64,000 nt of DNA, taken from contig JAGTXZ010000024.1 in NCBI GenBank assembly GCA_018398575.1, positions 124,001 through 188,000 on the forward strand, in the 5' to 3' direction. Position 1 is the stretch's first letter; the number at the start of each line of letters is the position of its first letter. The notes below the pieces were generated by a model that worked only from the letters and a program-made list of their open reading frames with translations, made no database searches and was not told the DNA's origin. Position numbers and translations under genes: made by a program. Shown here piece by piece: positions 33,457-42,266 of this stretch. Source of the stretch: Ampelomyces quisqualis. Lineage: Eukaryota > Ascomycota > Dothideomycetes > Pleosporales > Phaeosphaeriaceae.

Positions 33457-33781
33457 TGGATGCTGTTGAGAACGGACACTTGGCCGTCGTCGATCTACTT
33501 CTCAATGTTGCTAAAGTCGATCCATACCATATGAGCCGGAAGGACAACGAGCAATCGATGTTCTGGATCATGAAGACGATGATTTTGATGCAATCAAATT
33601 GCTTCTAAAAGAAGCAATGATGAACTCGACAAAGTTCAAAAATAACGAGCGTATTGATCGACCACAAACGGGACGTTTGCTGTACAACCAATACAATGTT
33701 GAAACATTGATCGAAAAAGCACGGGAAGGCGACATACGTTATGTGGGCCAGCTTATAAACGGTAACATATTTATGCCATAA
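33437..33781 (+). pseudogene. Ankyrin-repeat remnant
   Basis: The sequence GETSLMDAVENGHLAVVDLLL is a recognisable ankyrin repeat, in a frame different from the preceding CBM exon. It continues briefly and then shifts frame to AIDVLDHEDDDFDAIKLLLKEA and VETLIEKAREGDIRYVGQLI. No start codon or splice scheme unites the pieces. It may be the decayed 3' end of the zinc-finger gene or an independent fragment. Confidence 0.55.
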
Positions 33782-33832
33782 CATTGTGGTACGCGAAATG
33801 ACTGACTCCCGAGGTCTATTTTGCCTCAGACT

Positions 33833-34819
33833 CTATTTTGCCTTCAAGCTATCGGCATACTCTCTATAGATCTGCTCACAACTTTGGTCAAACAACAGTC
33901 CCATCCTTGTTGCATTTCCAAACTTTGCAGTCTGCGGCCAACTGTCCAGCAATCTCTTCGCTTCTTGATCCACTTCCTCCCTCAGCAGCCCGAGTTTATC
34001 CTTTCCACATACTGCCTCGAACGCTGCGTACATGTCTCCAAGCGTAACACTTATTCCCGGCATGTACACTGCGCGCACATGCGCCGGCATAGCATCTGCG
34101 GGGGCCTTCATTACGCGCACAAAATTCTCTATCATAACGCGTGGCGAGCATATCATCTGGCGCGCCGACCGGTCGCTGATGGGCACGATACATTCAAGCC
34201 CAGCCATCGGCTCGCGAATCATGCCGCTCAAAAATGCTGCAGCTGATCGCGATGGCGCACCTGGACGCACAACCACGGTCGGTAAACGCACGGCGAAGGC
34301 ATCGATCAGACCACGGCGGTTAAGATCATTGATATGGCACTCCATGATGGCCTTGTGGGTACCATAGACGCCTATTGGTGTTGCGGGCGTATCATCTGTA
34401 ATGGGACCCGATGCCGTATAGGGTGGTCCATACACAGCCTGGGTGGAAGCGTAGACAATGCGGGGTTTGGAGGTTTGTTGGAGTCGTGAGATGGACGTAA
34501 GAACAGAAAGCGTGGCGCCCAGGTTGACTTTGGTGGAGAGCGCGGGGTTCTCTTCGCAGCCAACAGACATTATGCCGTGGAAGAGGAAGATAGCCGACCA
34601 TCGTGGGCGCATAGAAAGTAGTTTGGTGATGTCTGTCTGTGAAGTGAGATCTGCAGCTGTGAGCTCCAAGTTGGATATTGAAGATGGAATTCCGGATGGC
34701 GTTTGGGGTGTCTGAAGGTCGGCCAGAACGATGTTGTTGGAGGAATCCTGTGTCAACTTGGCGGCGAGCATGGGACCCAGGAAGCCTGCACCGCCGGTGA
34801 TGAGGATGTTGTGCGACAT
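33833..34819 (-). CDS. NAD-dependent epimerase/dehydratase (D-erythronate dehydrogenase-like)
   Basis: A single exon of 328 residues starts at ATG 34819 (MSHNILITGGAGFLG); the longer open frame begins with a non-ATG codon. It is an extended SDR: GxxGxxG is GGAGFLG, an Asp follows the second strand (VLADLQTP), and the catalytic pair is in VYGTHKA with the preceding Ser/Thr in VYASTQAVYG. RLPTVVVRPG and the later SARQMI region fit the DenD-like branch, which oxidises four-carbon sugar acids, rather than GalE. This substrate suggestion is inferred from overall resemblance. The gene is intact although both sides hold decayed sequence, so it may be under selection or a recent arrival. Confidence 0.85.
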   Translation of the reverse strand: MSHNILITGGAGFLGPMLAAKLTQDSSNNIVLADLQTPQTPSGIPSSISNLELTAADLTSQTDITKLLSMRPRWSAIFLFHGIMSVGCEENPALSTKVNLGATLSVLTSISRLQQTSKPRIVYASTQAVYGPPYTASGPITDDTPATPIGVYGTHKAIMECHINDLNRRGLIDAFAVRLPTVVVRPGAPSRSAAAFLSGMIREPMAGLECIVPISDRSARQMICSPRVMIENFVRVMKAPADAMPAHVRAVYMPGISVTLGDMYAAFEAVCGKDKLGLLREEVDQEAKRLLDSWPQTAKFGNATRMGLLFDQSCEQIYREYADSLKAK

Positions 34820-34984
34820 TTGTGGGTAGTCCAAAGCGCTTTGAACTCTTGGATCAGGTTTGCGGTGATCAGGACTCGGACCTGAAGCTCGTAGTCTCGA
34901 ATTGAGAGCAATTTATTCAGGTGAAGAAGTGAGGGCGAGGTTGTTTGCACAAAAAAAAAAGTGCAACAGAACAATGCGGCCAAC

Positions 34985-35205
34985 CGGCGAGGATCGTTGC
35001 GAGCCATGCTCGTCTCGAGGGCAGCAACCCACAAATCAAATACACTAGCCTCCTCAGAAGCCGCCTCAGCAGGCTGCAGTCTGGGAGCCCCACATAGCTG
35101 TCTTTGTGGGGGTAAAACAAGGGGGATCGAGGCTCTTGTGGGGTTTGTTCTGATTGTCATGCGCTGCAAGAAATAAGGATTTTTCGGGATTGGCGCCTAT
35201 GTCCT
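34985..35205 (+). repeat. Dispersed repeat, GC-richer copy
   Basis: About 220 bp that match 36020-36240 in direct orientation. Shared stretches include ATACACTAGCCT, TAGCTGTCTTT and CAAGAAATAA. This copy keeps C and G at most differing positions, so it is nearer the unmutated form. It has no recognised coding capacity and the family is unknown. Confidence 0.75.
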
Positions 35206-35405
35206 GCAGAAAGAGCGACTTCTTGCACCACTAACTTTCAAGCGCAGACAGGGATCCCGCAGAGTCCCTTTAAACATCAGCCCAGAAATGATAGGCGCCC
35301 ATCGACGACAATGCAAAGAGGCATACTCCATACCTCTGGGGATATTGAGAAGGTTTGAGGCGCAACTCAAACCTGTACATGGAAACATCTACAGTTCACC
35401 ACACT

Positions 35406-35890
35406 CTTTTCTAATCAGAATGGAGCTGCGCAAGCACTCTTTCTCCTCGCTCCCCCAATTTGGGATAGGCTCGTAGGACATATAGATCCAACCAGAATTC
35501 ACGAGCTTCTTCGTATTGAGTTATGTGCTTCCTCAACAAGTCCTTCCATTCTGCATCCTCGTCTCCCAGGCCGATTCCCGCACAAGTGTACTCCCACCAG
35601 ACGGGAAAATAGGCACTACTCTCCCAATCCAGAATTCCCGCGAAATCTCGTCTTTCACCATGATATTTACCGATGATAAATCGCCGTGCGTAAATGTGTA
35701 TGGTTCAGCAGCGGGCATCCGCTGCCTAAACCGCGCGCGAGCTGACTCGGGTAAATTTTTCGGCACTGCCAAATCGGCCCAGAGCTCGTCATCCGAGGAA
35801 TGAGGCCGACCCAATCCATTTAAGAATAGAAACGCAGAATACTGCGGTTGGTTGCCCAGACTGGAAGATTGAAGGTGTCAAAGCTGCGCG
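35406..35890 (-). pseudogene. APH/choline-kinase-like phosphotransferase fragment, frameshifted
   Basis: The minus strand encodes the middle and C-terminal part of a fungal APH family protein: FLFLNGLGRPHSSDDELWADL, YTFTHGDLSSVNIMV (catalytic loop HGDLxxxNI), then a one-base loss after VKD. It continues in another frame with GILDWESSAYFPVWWEY (metal-binding DW) and ends at the stop near 35406. The N-terminal lobe is missing; upstream sequence becomes AT-rich. The fragment lies between the two copies of the dispersed repeat. It is clearly non-functional. Confidence 0.8.
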
Positions 35891-36019
35891 AGAAAATCTG
35901 CCCTGGGATAAGTTTCAGATCTTCATTTCAAAAAAGATTATTAGAGTAGGGTTATTTATATAATAATGAAGTGTAGAAGAAGACTGTAGTTAAGTAGATA
36001 GATCTACATAATTATAATA

Positions 36020-36240
36020 TAACTAATAAGGATTATTAAAGGATATACTTATCTTAAGAGCAGTAACCTACAGATTAAATACACTAGCCTTCTTATAAAT
36101 TACTCTAGAAGCCTAGAGAGCCCTATGTAGCTGTCTTTACAGAGGTAAAATAAGAAAGATATTGGCTCTTGTAGACCCTCTTCTAATTGTTATACGCTAC
36201 AAGAAATAAAGATTTTTTTAGGAATAGTACCTGTATTTAT
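36020..36240 (+). repeat. Dispersed repeat, AT-rich RIP-like copy
   Basis: This copy aligns with 34985-35205. Most differences are C to T or G to A, all towards AT, with a few small gaps. The AT-rich character extends upstream to about 35900. One copy mutated more than the other is the classic footprint of RIP or its leakage. Confidence 0.75.
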
Positions 36241-36280
36241 GCAACAGCGTATATTATTTATTATTTTTGTTTCATCCTCC

Positions 36281-36399
36281 ACATACGACCATAGGACGTT
36301 GAAAACAAGGCTTCCCGTTCGCTCAGCCCTATTTAAGCAACGTACCGGCGGACTAGTAGTTAGGTGGGTGACCACTAGCGAATCCCCGCTGTTGTATGT
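36281..36399 (+). rRNA. 5S ribosomal RNA
   Basis: The 119 bases match the fungal 5S pattern from ACATACGACCATAGG through GCTTCCCG, GCTCAGCC and TTTAAGC to GGTGGGTGACCAC, AGCGAATCCC and GCTGTTGTATGT. Helix I pairs the first nine bases with 36391-36399, with one G-U. Helix II pairs ACGTTG with CAACGT perfectly. The internal promoter elements (box A, intermediate, box C) lie inside as usual. Filamentous fungi often have dispersed single 5S genes. Several positions differ from the common fungal 5S as I recall it, so it may be a variant isotype or a decaying copy. Confidence 0.9.
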
Positions 36400-36403
36400 T
36401 TTT
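36399..36403 (+). terminator. RNA polymerase III T-run after 5S rRNA
   Basis: Five consecutive T residues directly at the 3' end of the 5S gene, enough for polymerase III termination. Confidence 0.7.
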
Positions 36404-36680
36404 GGCCTCCTTGTTGTTGTGTTTCAAAACTTTTGCACCGCTGGAGTAGTGAGTGGGGAAGCATGACTCACGGGTTCGCGACCAAGGAACAGGATCAAAC
36501 CAGAGAACAACAAATCTGCAAACTGACGGACAATATCGTTGAAAATTGCCGTGGCTAAGTGTTTACCACAATTGACTGCCCTTTTTTACCCACACCCAAA
36601 TTCGAGGTCGAGCGGCCAACCGATGCATACTGACTGAGTACATGTCGTGGAAGCCGGCGCGTGGCACATCCCTGCACGAG
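36404..36680. other. Intergenic region
   Basis: Between the 5S gene and the end of the second APH-like gene. Nothing recognised. Confidence 0.4.
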
Positions 36681-38039
36681 TCACCCAGGTAAGCTTTGAG
36701 CTTTCCCAACAGCTTTAGAGCATTCTGCATCGTATGTCCGTAGTTGCTGCATCTTCATCTGGACAAATGGGTCTAGTCCTTCCCGAGCTTCTTTATCCAG
36801 CGACTCGATACCTGCACCACTTTCATTCAAGCAATTGTCAAAGACCACTTCAAAGTCGAACGGCTTTCGTGCCGCGTAATCAAACCAGAAACGCTTCGTA
36901 GCCCACGACTCTCTCATCAAGCTTGACAGACGCTGTGCGTCACGTATACCAGGTCTTGCCACTTCCGCACGTTCCATGGCCTGCAAGAAGAGCTCTAAGC
37001 GGGTCTCATAAGCCGGCACGAACTCTTCAAGGGTATGATCTCGAAGAAGATATGAGTCTGGTCCAACCAGCAACAACCACTAAGGTGGATCGGAAGCAAA
37101 TTGACTAGGCATGGCGTTTGTGAACTCAAGGTCAAGCACGGCCTTGATGCGGAGGGTCTCCGGATCCACCAGTATATTTTGAGGCCTGAAGTCATCGCAG
37201 AAGAGTTTGAAAGGGCCGCTATCATTCATGCAATGCTTCTCGATTGACTTCGCGTAAAGTACACGGGATACATAACAATTGCGAGCCTCTAGTGGACTTC
37301 CACATATGTTGCGCTGAGTCCAAAGGTGCGTTTTAGGTTCGGTGGTAAGATACTGGACGTATTCGCTTGTCGATGTAAAGGTCGTGGAAGGGAACTCATT
37401 GACGGGGAAGAATGCGGTAGTCGCCAGCTCATTCATAGTGTATGTTAGCGGTCGTCCCGTCACAGACCAAGACCCCGAAATTGCCTGCCTTGAAATCGCT
37501 CCGATACGATCGAAGTTGAATTTGAAAAGTTCCAGCGTTATTTCCGACAGTTGAAAGTACACGTTGTCCAGTATATTCTCGTCTATGTTCGGATTCAAGT
37601 ACAGACGCTTTGGATCGGCAGGATCCTTGAGGACATCAGAGAGATGAACACCTTCCACGAACTCTGAAATCATGAAAGGTCCCAGATGTTGTGGGCTATC
37701 TTCTGTAAGACCCCAGCTGAACAGGTGCGGTACTGGTATGGAAGTTTTATCTTGGAGGAACTGGATGACCTGAACCTCGTTCTGGATCTTTTCATCTCGA
37801 AATGTCGTGTATCCAGGGCCTGGAAATCGTATGATCACATCCGGAGTCCCATCATTGTACATGATCTGCAGGCAGAAGTTGAAAGAGCCCTGAAACCAAT
37901 CGAGGACTTCAGCTCCACGACCTGGTCGACGACTCGCGACAAAAGCCGCGATTTCTTCTTTTGCATTAAGCACCTTTGTTTTCCACTCATCCCACTGATC
38001 ATCTCCAAGCTTCTCAGCTAATTCGTCAAATAATGTCAT
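36681..38039 (-). pseudogene. APH family phosphotransferase gene with a single in-frame TAG
   Basis: One minus-strand frame runs from ATG 38039 to 36681, broken only by TAG at 37080-37082; without it the chain would be 452 residues, a normal family length. Motifs: nucleotide-binding lobe (DVIIRFPGPG), EFVEGVHLSDVL hinge, catalytic loop FCDDFRPQNILV (D in place of HGD) and metal-binding LDLEFT. After DPP the TAG is followed by WLLLVGPDSY; family members have two tryptophans here (DPPWWLL), so TGG to TAG is the likely change. No GT..AG intron removes it. The rest shows no decay. It is either very recently inactivated or the stop is recoded or edited. Confidence 0.75.
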
Positions 38040-41000
38040 ATCTGAATTGTAAGTGCTGAGATGTGCGAGGGTAGCAGATGGAGCTTGAGCGATTCTGTTG
38101 GCCCTGGGGAAAACGAACTTCCTAGATCGCCTGATGGCGTGTAAGCGCGGTCGACAAGATAATCAGGATTGCTCTTTGAGCGATGAGGGCGTCGTGTGCT
38201 AGCTAACCATGTGTGTTGTGCCGCCGCGCGACGTTGACTGGACACTTCGGCAGGCACTAAAAAGGCAAGGAGCTACCGCGCTATACCTGAAATTGCCTAG
38301 CTCGTCACCCGGAACTAGACCAGATCTCACCAACAGACAACTCATAGCTGACCGTTAGCAAGAAGAAGAAAGCACGGTGATTTTTAACGACCTGACATAG
38401 TCAGAGCCATTATTGCTGCTACTGGACGGTAAAGGGGCAAAGACTATAGGCACCTACAGTAGTTTGAACAAAACTACTGACACAACTAAGGACGATTACA
38501 GTTTTGTTATGCGCCTCAATTATCCTTGTAATAAGATGACACTACTTTAAGGTTGGAAATGTGGCATCAGTTTGCACCCTCCTCCGCTATGCAGTGCTAG
38601 CTGATCCACGTCCCCGAAACAAGAAGTTGACAAGCCAGAACCCTTTCATCAAAGATGCTAAAATGCAACACACGAGCCATTATAAGAAGTAGGAAAACAG
38701 CCAACGTGGGGACGAAAGAAAATCATATTCAAGAATTATGCAGCCTTTACCCCCTATCATTCGTTCCCTAGCTTACAGCGAGCAAGGCTTGACAGACCTG
38801 ACAGAAATGTAAAGTTCATCTCCCTGGACCCTAGTTCAATTAAGCTTCGGACGCCCACAATCACATTAGTGAAACTATGTTGCGTACCTATCAATTTGAA
38901 GACTTGGTATACTCACCTATTCCCAATTCTCTGAGAGTGAACAACGGACTCAAATCATAGTGACGCTCCAAAATCAAGCGATAGGGGATTAATAGAATCA
39001 CGCGATATCAACTAACAGAAGAACACTATAGGTAAACAAACTTACTCAAAGCAGATATATAGCAAGGGTGGAAGGTTCCAAGACTTTTAAAGATAACGAT
39101 CCACAGCTAGTTGTATCAAGCTATTCTATGCAGATAACTGGATAGATGTATGATGCTTGATAGGTGTGGCCTCTGCGAAGCCTTGTAACAGCAAATATAT
39201 CTTAAAGCAACTATTGGCAGCTTAAAACTGCAAAACTGCGTCGGTGATAGCTGCACGAACACTGTTGAACCGTTACCCTAGTTCAAACTCTAGCAGCAAC
39301 ATCGATCTCATCCTAGATCAGCACTGCCGCTCCTATTACAACATGATCCCTCTAGCTGTAGCGTCCATCATATACATCTTTGAGTCCTCTGTTTTGGAGG
39401 CGTGCGCGGCTTTTGTACGCCCTGATGCATGACAAGATGGACCGTGCTTTCAGATGTCGAGAATCGTACTTGGGATTGTTTTTCAGCTTTGCGCAGAGCT
39501 TGAGCAAGGTATTTCTGACATGTATTCTCAGGCCGTGGGTGTCCGACAAGACGGTCCGACTTGCGATTATTCACTACGACACGCGCATAGCTCGTGTTGT
39601 ATTCCTGTTGAGTCCCTTTGCGATTACGGTTAATAGGCGCAGAGTTGGAATGGGACTGCATGTCTTTTGTGCAAAGCTTCCAAGCAACTTCTCTACTGTC
39701 CTGCTCCAATACTGACAGATTTATGAGTTTGAAGTCACCCAAGTCGTCCGTAGCCACAGGCTCAGTAAGTATCCTTGGTTGAAGTAGAAACTAGAAAGAG
39801 CCCAGGTCTCCTCGTCTCCTTGTATGGACTGGCACTTGCAATAGATTGCCAAAAGATACAGAATCTTGACAACGAATTGCCAAGAATTTTATTTTGTTGC
39901 GAATCTCGTCATTCTTTGTTGTATCAGCTGAGATGGTATAACTAAACGGTTTTTTCTTAGGCACGATCTTGGCAGAACGAAGAGCGCCACCGATAGGGAC
40001 AGTGATTCATTCCTAAGCAACAGAACATCGCTCTTAATTCGTGCATCAAGTATCTTTTTTCTTCCTACTTTACATCAAGGAATATATCAAAACTATTGAC
40101 CCAACTTCTCTGTCTCATATCTTTTCATAGAAGTCTCGTCAGCTTGAGCCTGTGGCGCATCAGGCAGTTGGGCAAGCGCGCGCGGTTGTAGCACTAACCA
40201 AGCGTAATCGGTCATCGGCTGCGAGATCAGCAAACTTGCTCTAAAAGCATCCAAGTGTCGCAAGACAGTTAGCGGAATAGGCAGATTTATTTGCCGGCAG
40301 CGTCGTTCAATATCTCTCTGCCAATTCCCCTTGATTTTGCTTGTGCTTGCATCGTGGAACGTAGCAATGAAACTGGATGCTTCCAATTTCGTAGACTTCT
40401 CTGCGTCGTTCAGAAACCAGCTCTAGTCTTGATCAATGTTTATGGGCTGCCACCGTTCGCCACCGCATTTGGACAGAAGACTCGTTGTTATGTTTAAAGC
40501 GCGTGTACTTTCAGTGGATTGTGGTGCCATCTTTAGAACTTCGCGAAAAGAGATGGACTTTATCATTTTTGGTCAAGGATTTGGCATCTCCAGCACCGAG
40601 TGCCATGAATTTCTTTTTACTGCGCGCATCTTCTTCTTTAGTTTCGTCCTTTGAGATGGTGTAGCAGAACGGCCTTTTGCGCGGTAAGACACTGTACTGT
40701 CATGTTGCTTATCTATCTGAGAGGACTTCAGGCTAGGAAAGGTCATGTCCCTGTTTATGCTGCTATCATACAAGCTAGAGCCCAGTCCAATAGTCGCCAG
40801 CTGGGCGCCGCCAAAGCTATTGTCCCTGGGACTCTTCGTGAGACCCCATTGCCAGCCTAGGTCCTGTTCGGCTCGGAGGTCCCTAATAACACGTAGAGGA
40901 GGCAAAGGAGGCGGGACTTAGTCACGCGCTCTTGTAATAGCCACGGTAACAGCTGGGCTCAGAAGTGCGGGGCGGTAGTGGCCTAGCAGCGATTAGTTAA

Positions 41001-42266
41001 CGGTAGGACTCGTATATCCAAATGCTCGGGTTGCTGCTCGTGGGTGGCTTTATGTAAAAAGATAAGGATAACAGAGCTGTACGCCGCATATCTAACTTAT
41101 CAAACTCAGTCCGGATGTTCGAGAGGTCACCCCGAGAAAGTACCCCAGAAAAACTGTGGCGCAGTGTAGTTTTGTGAGTATGTACAATGTCTGCGTGGCC
41201 AATAATCTCTGTAAACTAGAACTGTCTAATATTCAGTAAAGAAATAGAAGGTGAAAGAAACCACGTTGGACGCCGACAGCCCCGTTCCAACACACATTGC
41301 AGTCTGTCGTGACCCTGCACAGCCCCAGTGCGCCGCGCAAACACGTGCACCTGAGCTACCGGTACCGGTCGAAACAGGCGCGCTGCTGGTAGAATCGGCA
41401 CCAGGCGCAAGACTAGAAACTGAACGTGGAAGATACTGAGGAGCGACAAAATAGAGTAATGTATAGGCGTGGGATTAGTTGTGACGCGCTCAGCTAGGTA
41501 GGTGATGACTGCTCTGTGGCACGGCGTTATGCATGCAGTGGTTTCTGACCTGTTGGGGCAAATCTGGCTTAGCATACCCGTCCCCACTGAGAGACTATGG
41601 GAGCGGGTACCTCATACTATCGGTCCTGGAATGCACCTCGACGATCACAGAATTACAACAGTGTCATGGGGAAAATCTAGTGAGCGACGGTAAAGACTGT
41701 TGTTTGATTCTGAAGTCAACGCAGCTGGAGACATTAGGGGAGAATCAAATTATCCACACGCATATAAACATCTCTGCTGCACATACAGTCTTTGCCCATT
41801 CTCTCGGGCATGGTCCATGCCGATGCCGTTGTGTGCCAGAACCTCACGACTTGCGGACTGACTCTTTGATCGCATCCCGGACAGCTTGACTCCGTCTGTA
41901 TTGGAAGGCACTAGGATGCTCATCAAGCTAAGGCTGCAGACGATGCTAGTTTCGCTTGTGGGGCGGAAACGCAGAGAGCACGAATGCTGTTGACGTCTGC
42001 AGGCTCGTGGTCGAAGTCTTGTGCTATACCTACCGTAAATGGCCCTTGGTGTGCATCATGACAATCGTGTGCCAAGTGAAGGTTCATAGATGTTCGTTGT
42101 AGATGCTTGTCGTAGCATCGTATGTTGTATAATCACGTCCTGTCGTAGTCGCCCCAAATGGGCCTCGTGGTTAGCCGTGTCGATAAAAAGCGCTACAGAT
42201 TTGTACAGGTGGAAATTGACAGAAGGACTGGAAAGGCTCTCAAGCCGACAGAGTCTACGTGCTGTC
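38040..42266. other. Gene-poor region
   Basis: 4.2 kb without a recognisable gene. Composition is mildly AT-rich in parts. Minus-strand open frames at 39368-39757, 40093-40386 and 40573-40905 show no domains; the last two share a frame but are separated by stops. No terminal repeats or transposase motifs were recognised, except one GTAACAGCT motif near 40943 like those around the hAT relic. Confidence 0.5.

Noticed and set aside
36465..36490. GGTTCGCGACC resembling a tRNA B box downstream of the 5S gene
   Set aside because: No D-arm, anticodon stem or acceptor stem could be paired upstream.
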